From assembly GCA_018267615.1 (NCBI GenBank), contig JAFDYD010000010.1, positions 77,400 through 141,399 on the forward strand: a stretch of DNA of 64,000 nt, written 5' to 3'. Of this stretch, positions 16,176-26,581 are shown in pieces. The stretch is from Bacteroidota bacterium (lineage in GTDB: Bacteria > Bacteroidota > Bacteroidia > Chitinophagales > Chitinophagaceae). Positions within the stretch are counted from its first letter, which is position 1; every line of letters starts with the position of its first letter. The translations under genes and the position numbers were made by a program. The notes under the pieces are model-generated. The model was not told where the DNA came from and searched no databases. It saw only the letters and a program-made list of their open reading frames with translations.

Positions 16176-18068
16176 TTATTTCTTTATTACAATCCGTTGC
16201 TGCCTGTCAATAAGAATATCATCAAAAAATTTCTTCACGCCCACATATTCTTTTGCCGGTATTTTATACTGAGTCAACACGATTTTCGTCGCTGAAAATA
16301 TTTTCCCGGTGGTTTCTTCGTACCAATATTTAATACTGTAGCTGGCGTATTTGCAACTATTCGATTTTGATTCAGGAAGTGCATCTGCTTTATATCCCCC
16401 TGGCAATTTGAATATAGTTGTGTCTGTTTTTTCAAAAGGGCAAGTAAAATAATAATCCAGTTGACGATTTTCTGCTTTTGGTAATTTGAACGTCCAGATA
16501 TTACAGATGGATGGATTGAGAAACATTTTACTTCCGGTTTTCAATTCAGGAATTGTTTCCAGTTCCTGTTCCACCGTTAATTTAAAATCATTTGGATATT
16601 GATCATCGACAAATTTTATTTCTGAAGGATCTTTAAAACCCCAACGATCCATGATAGATGATTTTTGCTCGTCTGCTTTTTCATCCATCAGGTTGATCAT
16701 ATCCTGTTTATATTCACCGATAGCAGTGAAAGTAGTGTTTGTTTTGCCCGATCCATCTTCTTTCAGATCCACCATTGTACGTATTTTGATTGTGTTGTTG
16801 GAAGAAACGCTCTTTGGAGTCGCGACCAATACGCCGCCATTTTCGGTAATCAATAACGCGTTCCTGTTCTCCGTAAAACTTCCCAACGTTCCAAAGTCGG
16901 TAGTGCGGCTCGTGCATTCTAACCAGATACTATCTTTCTGCAGGGGAACGCAGACTATTACATGGTTAAATTGGTCGCAAGGAAATTCCGGATCAACCGG
17001 CTCCTTATTGTAACGGGCATTGATAAGCGCCTGGTAGCTTTTTATACCGATGACATGTAATACAGCTTGCATATAATTACTCAATCCCTTGCAATCGCCG
17101 TATTTTTTGCTATCAGTAAAATCTGCTGGAAAAGGTTTAAATCCGCCAATGCCTAACTGAATACTCACATAGCGAAAATTTTTCTGCAAATAATTATAGA
17201 TGATTTTTACTTTCTCCCTATCGTTTGTGGCATTTTTCACGAGGTCATTGTAAAAAACTTTTTTTTCGTCGGAAAGAATGTCCATTCCTTTTGAAAGATT
17301 GCCGTACCAAATCCCAAAACTTTTCCACGAAGTCATGTCGCCTTCATAATCGTCTAATTTAAAATGATTGGGTGCAAGCAGGATGGATGGATACCTGCTC
17401 TCATAACTCACGGCACCTTCCTCATACACGATTGGACTAAGGTTTTTTACCTGCCAATTATACACTTTATAGTTGCCGTCTTCTTTAATAACAGGTTTAA
17501 TCTGGATATTTTTTTCTTTATATCGAAGATCGAGTTCTTTTGCAATCTTGACTGTAAAACTGGAGAATTCAACGCCTTCATTCGGCTCCAATACTTCGTA
17601 GTGAGGATACAAAAGTGTTCCTTTGAATTTAATTTTATAATTGTATTCAATAGTGACAGGATAAAAAGGTACAGATACCTGTAACAAATATCTTTTGTCG
17701 TCGTCCATAAATCCTTCGGCGATTGACATAGAGCGGAGATCCTTTTGTTTGTATTTGCCGATCGATTTACCGTTCATATCATACATCCTGACCTCAAAGT
17801 CGTCAAGGCTTGTAAATTTATCGGTAATCTCGCGGAAATATAATCGATCCTTTCCTTTGTCATTTAGTATGGTGATCACTTTATGCACTGATAGCTTAGC
17901 GTGATCAATATCCGGAACTTCGAATTCTATATTTTCCGAACGAACAACTACCGGGACATTATTTTTTACATTCGCAGGAATACTACTGGTGTCGTATGAT
18001 ATTTCCTGCGCATTCAGCTTCGCGGAAAAAAATATCACCATACATATGAGAAAATAATTTCTTTTCAT
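16176..18068 (-). CDS. DUF3857 + transglutaminase-like protein, catalytic residues present
   Basis: 630 residues with a signal peptide ending near KLNAQ. The first half (about 40-240) is the DUF3857 beta-rich domain. The transglutaminase-like core follows with the catalytic cysteine in KKYGDCKGLS (C326), histidine in DQFNHVI (H369) and an acidic residue in WLECTS (E384, where classical enzymes have Asp). This suggests an active cysteine protease or transferase fold in the periplasm. The C-terminal third is beta-rich. It is encoded 9 bases downstream of a paralogue in the same operon. Substrate unknown. Confidence 0.85.
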   Translation of the reverse strand: MKRNYFLICMVIFFSAKLNAQEISYDTSSIPANVKNNVPVVVRSENIEFEVPDIDHAKLSVHKVITILNDKGKDRLYFREITDKFTSLDDFEVRMYDMNGKSIGKYKQKDLRSMSIAEGFMDDDKRYLLQVSVPFYPVTIEYNYKIKFKGTLLYPHYEVLEPNEGVEFSSFTVKIAKELDLRYKEKNIQIKPVIKEDGNYKVYNWQVKNLSPIVYEEGAVSYESRYPSILLAPNHFKLDDYEGDMTSWKSFGIWYGNLSKGMDILSDEKKVFYNDLVKNATNDREKVKIIYNYLQKNFRYVSIQLGIGGFKPFPADFTDSKKYGDCKGLSNYMQAVLHVIGIKSYQALINARYNKEPVDPEFPCDQFNHVIVCVPLQKDSIWLECTSRTTDFGTLGSFTENRNALLITENGGVLVATPKSVSSNNTIKIRTMVDLKEDGSGKTNTTFTAIGEYKQDMINLMDEKADEQKSSIMDRWGFKDPSEIKFVDDQYPNDFKLTVEQELETIPELKTGSKMFLNPSICNIWTFKLPKAENRQLDYYFTCPFEKTDTTIFKLPGGYKADALPESKSNSCKYASYSIKYWYEETTGKIFSATKIVLTQYKIPAKEYVGVKKFFDDILIDRQQRIVIKK

Positions 18069-18077
18069 CTTTCCCTT

Positions 18078-20015
18078 TTATTTATTCTTCTTAATCACGA
18101 TTTGCTCATTCAATAGTTCAAAAAGTTTTTTATAAAACTCTCGGAAATTCGCGTAGTCCTCAATGGAATAAACGGGCCTTTTAAATTCCAGATCTACGCG
18201 GATTATAATGTGATCAGTCTCTGCGGACAATTGTCGTGTAAATACAACACTCGTATCAGGTAACATCATCCTGATGTTTTTTGGCAATTCGTCAAACGAA
18301 TAGCCGTCTGGAATGAAATAGCTCTCTGAAATTAAAAACTTTTGGTTCGCACCGAAGAAGATATCTGAATAACGATTGTCTGCCGTGAATGGATTTTTTT
18401 CAAGACCGGTGAAAAGATTGGTCGAAAAATATTTATAATCCCCGGACGAATTCAGAGTTTGATTGAAATTTATTTTCTGAATAAGCGGAAGCGTGTCGAT
18501 TTCCTCATTCTGGATGGAAACGCTATCCAAATGCAGTCCAGGATTCGGAGAGCTAAAATATTTTTCGACAAATTTTTCTTTTCCCTCTTTTAGTGACGGC
18601 AAACGTTTTGACCTGGAGTAGTCGTAGCTGGTAACGGTTGCCTCGCCATTCAACAAACCCTTTTCATCAATCACACCATTTATCATGATCAGGTCGTTAA
18701 ATATTTCATTTTCGTCCCAAAGAGTTTGAAAACCCCACTTGCCTTCGGCTTTTTCAATCACGAGTCCAAGTGAGTTCATAACTTCCCACGGAATTAATTT
18801 TGGAGAAGCGTATTTATCGGTCGCATCCAATACATATAGCTTGTCGCCAATATTCACATGGGCCATTACTTTATCAAACTGATTATAACCCGGACTAAGC
18901 GCATTGATGCGACCATTTTCGCGTGTACTTACAAGAACCGGAGAAGCGTCAATATCGGCATCCTTCAAAAGATTGACTAGTATTAAATTGATTTCTCCGC
19001 TGGTTCCTTTTTTTTGTTTCCAGGCAGACTTTACGCCTTCAATTGCCCATATGTTTGAGTGCCCGTTCCATTCCATATTTTTTCGAACATACCTGAAAAT
19101 AATTATCATTTTTTGATAAGGATCTTTGACATTTTTCAACATTTCATCGAGATCACTGGTTCGAGGAATATTTTTTGTTAACTGCTGCCCGAAATCTTGA
19201 TCCTGTAACAACGAACCGATCATTGTAATCCATGATCGTGATAAGCCAATTCTCTTTCCAAAATAAGTAAAGGCAAGTGGTCTTATTTCGATTCGTTGCA
19301 AGTAATCCCCTTCACATGTCATAAATGGTTCGTTTCGCAACGCGGGCACATTTGTCATAGTAAATGCAGTAACTTTACCGCCGCGATTTGCGCTAACTTT
19401 TTCATCGATTGGGAAAATGCTGAATTTTTGCACTGAGAGTTCGAGATCATTGGGACAATCTATATTATACTGACTCAATTTCACAGGTATTGATTTTTGG
19501 AATGTCCAATTTCTTAAACCAACTGACACGTCACCATCTGTTTCATAAGTGTATTCGATCACGCTTCCGACTTTTACTTCAGGGAAGCTAAAAGCCTTTT
19601 CGGAAATTCTCTTGTTGATCGCCTTTACAAAAACAGATTTGTTATCGAGCTTTGTTGTGATAATATTTCCTGAGCCATCCAGATTATATGTTTGAGCCTT
19701 TATGTTTTCAATTTTTTCGCCATTGTAGCCAGATAAAAAGAACAAGTGTATATTGGCTTGATCCAGTCCTTTGTTTTTTAAGATTTTGATCCTGATATGC
19801 CTGGTTAATTCGGAATATGCCGAGTAAGAATAGAATTTAAAGTCTACTTTTTCAACATCGAAAAGAACCTCGGCCTCGGCATTCTTATCAAAGTCACATT
19901 CGGTCATTTTCAATTCTGACTTATCAATCTTGCCAAATTCAGGGATATCAGTTTTTTGTTGTGCAGAACACAAAACAGTGCATGACAATAAAAGCACAAA
20001 TAGTGACAGTCTCAT
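18078..20015 (-). CDS. DUF3857 + transglutaminase-like paralogue, catalytic Cys lost
   Basis: 645 residues, first gene of a two-gene leftward operon. Signal peptide with core LSLFVLLLSCTVLC and cleavage near SAQ; a lipobox reading is possible but weaker. The architecture equals its downstream neighbour: DUF3857 then a transglutaminase-like fold. At the cysteine position there is serine (KKGTSGEIN, S339), while the histidine (MAHVNIG, H386) and aspartate (VLDATD) remain. It is therefore probably a non-catalytic partner or binder. The 9-base spacing to the intact paralogue suggests the two proteins act together at the cell envelope. Confidence 0.82.
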   Translation of the reverse strand: MRLSLFVLLLSCTVLCSAQQKTDIPEFGKIDKSELKMTECDFDKNAEAEVLFDVEKVDFKFYSYSAYSELTRHIRIKILKNKGLDQANIHLFFLSGYNGEKIENIKAQTYNLDGSGNIITTKLDNKSVFVKAINKRISEKAFSFPEVKVGSVIEYTYETDGDVSVGLRNWTFQKSIPVKLSQYNIDCPNDLELSVQKFSIFPIDEKVSANRGGKVTAFTMTNVPALRNEPFMTCEGDYLQRIEIRPLAFTYFGKRIGLSRSWITMIGSLLQDQDFGQQLTKNIPRTSDLDEMLKNVKDPYQKMIIIFRYVRKNMEWNGHSNIWAIEGVKSAWKQKKGTSGEINLILVNLLKDADIDASPVLVSTRENGRINALSPGYNQFDKVMAHVNIGDKLYVLDATDKYASPKLIPWEVMNSLGLVIEKAEGKWGFQTLWDENEIFNDLIMINGVIDEKGLLNGEATVTSYDYSRSKRLPSLKEGKEKFVEKYFSSPNPGLHLDSVSIQNEEIDTLPLIQKINFNQTLNSSGDYKYFSTNLFTGLEKNPFTADNRYSDIFFGANQKFLISESYFIPDGYSFDELPKNIRMMLPDTSVVFTRQLSAETDHIIIRVDLEFKRPVYSIEDYANFREFYKKLFELLNEQIVIKKNK

Positions 20016-20316
20016 CGCAGAAAGGATTTAGGAGCGTAGGGGAGTTTAAAAGATAATGATACGAATTTGTAGTGTTATATAACAAAATAACATGAAAATT
20101 ATTGCGGAAAACTTTGGGTATCCACTACAGATTTTGATAAGTACGCGGGAGGCTAAATAAATACTATTATACAGGTGGATGCCATTGATAAAATCCGGCT
20201 TTGCCCGAATTGCTGGTCAGTAAATAAACAATATTGGTTTTTAAAAATCATTTCCACACAACATCTCTTAAATTTATATATTAGCTTCCAACTTCAATCC
20301 CAATAAAGGTTCATTC
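20016..20316. promoter_or_regulatory. Divergent promoter region between DUF3857 and M16 operons
   Basis: About 300 AT-rich bases with no coding frame and no palindrome. Both flanking operons must start here. I do not see a complete -33/-7 pair by eye, so this call rests on gene orientation. Confidence 0.45.
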
Positions 20317-21681
20317 ATGAAAAAATGCATTGCCTTCTTTCTTCTTGCTTTTAGTTTACAACAATCGCCGGCACAGAAACCTCTACCACCAAACATGTTC
20401 TATAAAAAATTAGCGAACGGTCTTGATATTATGGTAGTGGAGGACAACACAGTTCCACTTGTTACCATTGAGATAGCCGTTAAGAACGGCGCTTACACGG
20501 AAAGCCCGGAATTCAATGGTCTCAGTCATTTATACGAACACATGTTCTTTAAAGCGAATAAGGATTACCGTGATCAGTCTGCATTTTTTCAACGCCTGCA
20601 GGAATTGGGCATTACCATGAATGCAAATACTTCCGACGAGAAAGTGAATTACTATTTTACATTGCCTAGTTATAATCTCATAGAAGGTTTACAGGTGATG
20701 AATTCTGCGATTCAATATCCTGCATTCAACAAATCAGAAATCAAAAGAGAAAATATTGTGGTGGATGCGGAATTCCAAAGACATGAATCCAGCCCGTTTT
20801 TTGTGTTGTCGGATGCGATGAATCACCGGTTGTGGGGTGATTTATACAGTAGAAAAAATACAATTGGTGATCATGAAATCATCAATACTGCTACCACAGA
20901 AAAAATGAACGAGATCAAGGAAAAATATTATTGGCCGAATAATTCATTGATCACCGTAGCTGGTGATGTAAACCATGAAGAGGCCTTTGCACAGGTGCAA
21001 AATGTTTTTGGAACCTGGGCGCCTTCGGGCTTCGATCCGTTTGAAAAATATCCTGTACCGGAAATGAAACCACTTTCGAAGAACGATTATTTTATTATTG
21101 AAAGTGCCAATGCCCAAGTGCCGATGATATTGTTTCAATGGCAGGGACCCGATACGAGAAATGATGTGTGGAATACTTATGTGGCGGATATTTTTTCTTT
21201 TATACTGCGTCAAAATTCCAGCAGGTTGCAAAAAGCACTGGTTGAAACGGGACTCGCATTACAATTAAATGTGAATTATCTCACGGAAAAATATACAGGC
21301 CCTATTAGTTTTTTGGTTGTACCAAATCCGGCGAAAATAAAAGAATGTGTGCAGGTGCTCAAGCGGCAGTTGTCCATGCTCGATGCCGATGATTATTTTA
21401 CGGACGAGCAACTTTCCATATCGAAGCGAATGTATGAGATCAGGCAGATGCGTGAACAGGAAGTTACTTCTCAATTTGCACATACGCTATCATATTGGTG
21501 GTGTTCTGCAAGCATAGATTATTTCAACACTTACCTGGATAATCTGAATAAAGTAACGAGGCAGGATATACAAAACTATGTTCGAAAATATATCAAGAAT
21601 AAACCGCATTGCGCGGGACTGTTGATGAATGCAAATATGAGAAAGAGAATTATGCCCGAAAATTTCTTTAATGCCGATTAA
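20317..21681 (+). CDS. M16 zinc peptidase, catalytic subunit
   Basis: 454 residues with a signal peptide (KK start, hydrophobic core, cleavage near SPAQ). It carries the inverted zinc motif HLYEH at residues 71-75 and the later glutamate in ENIVVDAEFQRHE. Its length matches one half of a pitrilysin-like enzyme, as in bacterial and mitochondrial two-subunit processing peptidases. The next gene, 24 bases downstream, is a second M16 protein without the zinc motif, so the two should form a heterodimer in the periplasm. Confidence 0.92.
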   Translation: MKKCIAFFLLAFSLQQSPAQKPLPPNMFYKKLANGLDIMVVEDNTVPLVTIEIAVKNGAYTESPEFNGLSHLYEHMFFKANKDYRDQSAFFQRLQELGITMNANTSDEKVNYYFTLPSYNLIEGLQVMNSAIQYPAFNKSEIKRENIVVDAEFQRHESSPFFVLSDAMNHRLWGDLYSRKNTIGDHEIINTATTEKMNEIKEKYYWPNNSLITVAGDVNHEEAFAQVQNVFGTWAPSGFDPFEKYPVPEMKPLSKNDYFIIESANAQVPMILFQWQGPDTRNDVWNTYVADIFSFILRQNSSRLQKALVETGLALQLNVNYLTEKYTGPISFLVVPNPAKIKECVQVLKRQLSMLDADDYFTDEQLSISKRMYEIRQMREQEVTSQFAHTLSYWWCSASIDYFNTYLDNLNKVTRQDIQNYVRKYIKNKPHCAGLLMNANMRKRIMPENFFNAD

Positions 21682-21705
21682 AATCATTCAACATAATTAT
21701 CATCT

Positions 21706-23004
21706 ATGAAATATTTCCTAATTATTTTTTTTATTGGCGGAGCGGCCATGGCGCAACCTGCACCAACCAGTTCTTTTGATGTGGATGCTATCAAAGTCAT
21801 TTACAAACCCACATTAAAAAATATTGCAAATGTGAGTGTCTATTTCCGCGGAGGCGTTACAAATTATCCCGCGGAAAAAGCCGGCATAGAAAAATTGGCG
21901 GTTGATGGCGCCGTTGAATGTGGTAATGCCAAGTACGATAAAAATAGTTTTAAAGACAAGTCAGATAATTTTGGAATCGAGATCGACGCCACTGCGGGAC
22001 TCGACAACGCAAAGATCAGTCTCAATTGCCTGACGAAATATTTTAATGAAGGATGGGATCTGTTATCTACTGCAATCACTACGCCGGTATTTGATGAATT
22101 TGCATTTGAAAAACTAAAGCAGAAAGCGATCAGTGCCATCAACCAGGCAGAAGGTAACCCGGATCAGAAATTGCGGACAATGGCCATCCAAAATGCATTT
22201 GCCGGTACGGCTTATGCAATCAACCCGGCAGGAACAGAGCCAATAATTTCTTCGTTGACGGCGACAGACGTAAAAGCATATTATCAGAAAATATTATTGA
22301 ATAAATCGAGAATGTTTATAGTCGTGGTTGGAAATATTAAGAAAGAAGAGATCATCGCTAAAATAAAGTCTGCATTTGCATCTGTTCCTGCTACAGGATA
22401 TCAACCAACGCCACCAGCAACACCAAAATTTTCCGACGCATCCGTAACAGTCGAAGAGCGCTCCATCGCCACCAATTACATCATGGGTATTATGAATGCT
22501 CCGGCTTATACTTCCCCTGATTTTGTTCCATATGTACTCGCGATTTCTGAATTGCACGGGGGTATATTTTATGAAGTGAGAACAAAAAGAAATTTATCAT
22601 ACGCTCCTGATGCCGGTGTTCGCGAGTTGTTGTCGCCGTTTACCTATGTATATGTGAGCACAACGAATCCCAAAGAAGCGGTGGAAGTAATGACAAATAT
22701 TATCAACGATCAACAGCAGACCAGCATCAACAAGCAGGGCTTAAATGAAATAAAAGCATTATACATCACCGGGAGTTACAAGCAGGAAGAAAGTACTGAT
22801 GCAATAGCAGATAATCTTGGCAGGTCGGAAATACTTGGTAGTTGGGAGATAGCCGAGCAATTTCCGACAATGGTGAAAAATGCAACAAGAAGCGAGATGA
22901 GCAAAGCGTTTAAAAAATATATCACGGGCATCAAATGGACTTACCTCGGCGACAAGCAAAAAGCGGATGAAGCCATGCGCTCTTTTACCATGCGTATAAA
23001 ATGA
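21706..23004 (+). CDS. M16-family protein, non-catalytic partner subunit
   Basis: 432 residues with a signal peptide ending near AMAQ. The fold and the repeated motifs (FRGGVTNYPAEKAGIEKL, the RMFIVVVGNIKKEE strand-helix, LSYAPDAGVREL) are M16-like, but the zinc motif is absent: the segment aligned with HxxEH reads IEKLAVDGAVECG. It pairs with the active subunit encoded just upstream, as the non-catalytic subunit does in mitochondrial processing peptidase. No terminator separates the two genes. Confidence 0.88.
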   Translation: MKYFLIIFFIGGAAMAQPAPTSSFDVDAIKVIYKPTLKNIANVSVYFRGGVTNYPAEKAGIEKLAVDGAVECGNAKYDKNSFKDKSDNFGIEIDATAGLDNAKISLNCLTKYFNEGWDLLSTAITTPVFDEFAFEKLKQKAISAINQAEGNPDQKLRTMAIQNAFAGTAYAINPAGTEPIISSLTATDVKAYYQKILLNKSRMFIVVVGNIKKEEIIAKIKSAFASVPATGYQPTPPATPKFSDASVTVEERSIATNYIMGIMNAPAYTSPDFVPYVLAISELHGGIFYEVRTKRNLSYAPDAGVRELLSPFTYVYVSTTNPKEAVEVMTNIINDQQQTSINKQGLNEIKALYITGSYKQEESTDAIADNLGRSEILGSWEIAEQFPTMVKNATRSEMSKAFKKYITGIKWTYLGDKQKADEAMRSFTMRIK

Positions 23005-23150
23005 TAATTCCGTCTCGATTTTTTACATAATTTCGGAACCAGGATTTAGAGGATGATAAAAGATTATATGGAGACTAATATTTCAACTTCCTCATACTCT
23101 TTTTAAATCAGGCAAATCATGGTTCACACATCAAACTCAAAAGTTTCTAT

Positions 23151-26100
23151 ATGAAAAAAGGCTTTCTGTTCTTTCTTGTTTTAGTAGCGGGTATTTTCAC
23201 ATTTATTTCTTGCAGTCATAAAAGATCCGGGAAACCACGCGTGCTTATTTTTTCAAAAACCACCGGGTTTCGTCATGCTTCGATACCGAATGGCATTGCA
23301 GCAATTATGAAATTAGGAACAGAGAATGGTTTTGATGTTGATACGACTGAGAACGCAGATATGTTCAATGAAGACACATTGAAAAATTATTCCGCCGTGA
23401 TTTTTTTATGTACAACCGGGGAAGTACTTGATTACAGACAAGAGGCCGCATTTGAAAGATTTATCCAGGCGGGTGGCGGATATGTGGGTGTTCACGCTGC
23501 TGCAGATACTGAATATGACTGGGGCTGGTATGGCAGATTGGTCGGCGGATATTTCCTGGATCATCCCGGCATTCATGATAAAAATCCCAATGTGCAGGAA
23601 GGCGTTTTAATTGTGCAGGATGCAACGAACAATGCAACAAAACATCTTCCCAAAGAATGGAAACGCAAAGATGAATTCTACAGTTATAAAAAATTAAATC
23701 CGGATGTAAAAGTATTGTTGACGATTGACGAGAAGAGTTACCAGGGTGGACATAAAATGGGTAATCATCCGATGGCATGGTATCACGACTACGATGGAGG
23801 TCGCGCTTTTTATACTGCGCTTGGTCACACGGAAGAAAGTTATACTGAAGAAAATTATTTGAAACATCTGCTTGCTGGTATTCAATATGCGATCGGTGAT
23901 AATAACGAGCTCGACTATACGAAAGCAAAATCCGAATTGCCACCGGCCAATGAGCGCTTCATCAAAACACAACTTTCACAAGGCGAATTTTTTGAACCAA
24001 CTGAAATGACGGTTCTTCCAAACCTCGATATATTGATTATAGAAAGACGCGGACAGATCATGCTTTATAAAAATGAAACGAAAAAAGTAAAGCAGGTTGG
24101 ATTCTTCGATGTGTATTTTAAAACAAAAACGCCTGGTGTAAATGCCGAGGAAGGAATGCTTGGTCTTGCTAAGGATCCTGACTACGCCACGAATAACCGG
24201 GTTTATATTTATTATAGTCCGGCTGATTCTGCAGTCAATCGCCTTTCCCGTTTTATTTTCAAAAATGATACACTCGACAAGAGCACAGAAAAAGTTATTC
24301 TCGAGGTGAAATCACAACGCGAGATTTGTTGTCATACTGGTGGTTCAATTGCGTTTGGTCCGGATAAGTTATTATATTTTTCTGCAGGTGATAATTCAAC
24401 GCCGTTCGATGAACCCGGAGCAAAATATGTCAACAGTGGATTTGCTCCATTGAATGATTTGCCTGGAGGGCATCAGCAATATGATGCAAGAAGATCTTCC
24501 GGAAATACCAATGATCTTCGTGGAAAGATAAATCGCATACGTGTAAAAGACGATGGCTCGTATGAGATTCCAGATGGAAATCTTTTTCCGAAAGGAACTG
24601 CAAAAACAAGACCCGAAATATATGTGATGGGTAACCGAAATCCTTATCGCATTTCTGTAGATCAGAAAAATAGTTTTCTCTATTGGGGTGAAGTTGGTCC
24701 CGATGCAAACGATGATAGCCTCGATACACGTGGCCCTCGTGGATACGATGAAGTGAACCAGGCGCGCAAGGCTGGATATTTTGGCTGGCCATTGTTTGTT
24801 GGAAATAATTATCCATATCACGAGTATGATTATGCGACGGGAAAATCGGGTGCAGCTTTCGATCCGGAAAAACCAATCAACGATTCAAGAAATAATACAG
24901 GGCTTCGTGAATTGCCTCCGGCTCAGCCAGCATTTATATGGTATCCGTATGGACCTTCTGCCGATTTCCCTGAAGTAGGTACCGGAGGAAGAAATGCGAT
25001 GGCCGGTCCGGTTTATTACACAGACATGTTTCCAAAAGAAACACGTTTGCCGGATTATTACAATGGTAAACTAATTATCTATGATTGGATCCGCGGATGG
25101 ATCAAAGCCGTTACGATGTTGCCCAACGGTGATTTTGATAAGATGGAACCTTTCTTTGAAAATATCAAAGTCAATTCTTTGATCGATATGGAAGTTGGTC
25201 CCGATGGCAAATTGTATTTGTTGGAATATGGAACCGGATGGTTCAGCAAAAATCCTGATGCCGGGCTGGCGCGCATTGATTTTAATGCAGGAAATATTCC
25301 ACCGCAGATAAGCGCATTCCATGTCGACAAAACTTCCGGCTTATTGCCTTTCACGATAAAGGCAACTGTTGATGCAAGAGATGTTGAAAAAGATAAGATC
25401 ACTTATCTATGGGATCTTGGCAATGGGACAACTAAACAAACAGATGATCCATCTCTCGAGTATGTATATGCGAAAGCCGGAGATTATAAGATATCTGTAT
25501 CGGTAAAAGATGCAAAAGGAGATTCAACGAAGAGCGATGCGATATCCGTATATGCAGGCAATGAAGAGCCGCGTGTGGATATACATTTGACAGGTGGAAA
25601 TAAATCTTTCTACTTGCCGGGTATGCCATTGAATTATGCGGTAGATATTAAAGACAGCGATACATCCAGAGTCGATCCCGCAAATCTTTTTGTGTCGGTA
25701 GACTATGCAGTGGGATTTGACAAAGCAGCTGCACCGTTGGGACATCAACAGGGACAAGCAGCGATCAGCGGAAAAACATTGGCGATGACTTTGGATTGTA
25801 AAAGTTGTCACAAAGAAGCGGAAAAATCTATTGGCCCGGCGTTCATAGATGTGTCTAATAAATACCAGAAAGATCCGAATGCGATCAGTTACCTGAGTCA
25901 GAAAATTATCAAAGGTGGAAGTGGAGTATGGGGTGAAGTTGCCATGGCAGCTCATCCAACATTATCTGAAAGTGATGTGCAACAAATTGTCGGTTGGATA
26001 TTATCGTTAGGAAACAAGGCAGCAGTGAAAAAATCATTACCGCAATCCGGAGTAATCATCGCGGAGAAAAATCAAAAACCGGATGCGGCACTCGTGATCA

Positions 26101-26573
26101 GTGCGAGCTATACGGATAAGGGTGGAAATAATATCAAAGCACTCACTGGTAGCAACAGCATCGCGTTAAGAAGTAACAATGTTGGTTTTGCAGGAAATGA
26201 AAAAACAAAAGGATTTAAACCATTTAAATATAATGGAAGAAGTCTTATGATCATGCCGGAAGCTGATGGCTGGATTGCGATGGATAGCATTGATTTGACC
26301 GGAGTGAAATCAGTAAATATCATGTGCCTGTGGCAAAGCGCTCCTGAATTTGGTTTTGATTTCGAAGCAAGACTGAATGCGCCGGATGGAAAATTGATCG
26401 GTAAGGGAAGCATGCATGTTCCGGCAAAAAATCAACAAATGGGAATTGCGCATGTAAAAATTGATCCGGTAACAGACGGGCAATTCCAAAAAATTTATTT
26501 CACCTATAAGCCAAACAATCCAAAAGGAACCGCAACCGCCGCTATATCCGGCTTGCAGTTCGACTCGAAATAG
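23151..26573 (+). CDS. Multidomain lipoprotein: ThuA + PQQ-type sugar dehydrogenase + PKD + cytochrome c + CBM6-like
   Basis: 1140 residues. The signal sequence ends in a lipobox (TFISC), so the protein is membrane-anchored outside the cytoplasm. Domain order: ThuA-like (about 30-245, with GGGYVGVHAAADTEYDW); six-bladed beta-propeller of the soluble PQQ glucose dehydrogenase type (about 265-720, with ICCHTGGSIAFGPD, VMGNRNPYRIS and MEVGPDGKLYLLEYG); PKD domain (about 735-805, ITYLWDLGNGTTKQT); class I cytochrome c (about 870-960) with haem motif CKSCH at 883-887 and a later methionine in VAMAAHP; and a C-terminal carbohydrate-binding module (about 985-1140). It likely binds and oxidises a sugar or polysaccharide at the surface and passes electrons through its own haem. 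Fusions of this kind are known in Bacteroidota. Confidence 0.9.
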   Translation: MKKGFLFFLVLVAGIFTFISCSHKRSGKPRVLIFSKTTGFRHASIPNGIAAIMKLGTENGFDVDTTENADMFNEDTLKNYSAVIFLCTTGEVLDYRQEAAFERFIQAGGGYVGVHAAADTEYDWGWYGRLVGGYFLDHPGIHDKNPNVQEGVLIVQDATNNATKHLPKEWKRKDEFYSYKKLNPDVKVLLTIDEKSYQGGHKMGNHPMAWYHDYDGGRAFYTALGHTEESYTEENYLKHLLAGIQYAIGDNNELDYTKAKSELPPANERFIKTQLSQGEFFEPTEMTVLPNLDILIIERRGQIMLYKNETKKVKQVGFFDVYFKTKTPGVNAEEGMLGLAKDPDYATNNRVYIYYSPADSAVNRLSRFIFKNDTLDKSTEKVILEVKSQREICCHTGGSIAFGPDKLLYFSAGDNSTPFDEPGAKYVNSGFAPLNDLPGGHQQYDARRSSGNTNDLRGKINRIRVKDDGSYEIPDGNLFPKGTAKTRPEIYVMGNRNPYRISVDQKNSFLYWGEVGPDANDDSLDTRGPRGYDEVNQARKAGYFGWPLFVGNNYPYHEYDYATGKSGAAFDPEKPINDSRNNTGLRELPPAQPAFIWYPYGPSADFPEVGTGGRNAMAGPVYYTDMFPKETRLPDYYNGKLIIYDWIRGWIKAVTMLPNGDFDKMEPFFENIKVNSLIDMEVGPDGKLYLLEYGTGWFSKNPDAGLARIDFNAGNIPPQISAFHVDKTSGLLPFTIKATVDARDVEKDKITYLWDLGNGTTKQTDDPSLEYVYAKAGDYKISVSVKDAKGDSTKSDAISVYAGNEEPRVDIHLTGGNKSFYLPGMPLNYAVDIKDSDTSRVDPANLFVSVDYAVGFDKAAAPLGHQQGQAAISGKTLAMTLDCKSCHKEAEKSIGPAFIDVSNKYQKDPNAISYLSQKIIKGGSGVWGEVAMAAHPTLSESDVQQIVGWILSLGNKAAVKKSLPQSGVIIAEKNQKPDAALVISASYTDKGGNNIKALTGSNSIALRSNNVGFAGNEKTKGFKPFKYNGRSLMIMPEADGWIAMDSIDLTGVKSVNIMCLWQSAPEFGFDFEARLNAPDGKLIGKGSMHVPAKNQQMGIAHVKIDPVTDGQFQKIYFTYKPNNPKGTATAAISGLQFDSK

Positions 26574-26581
26574 ACTTGTTT

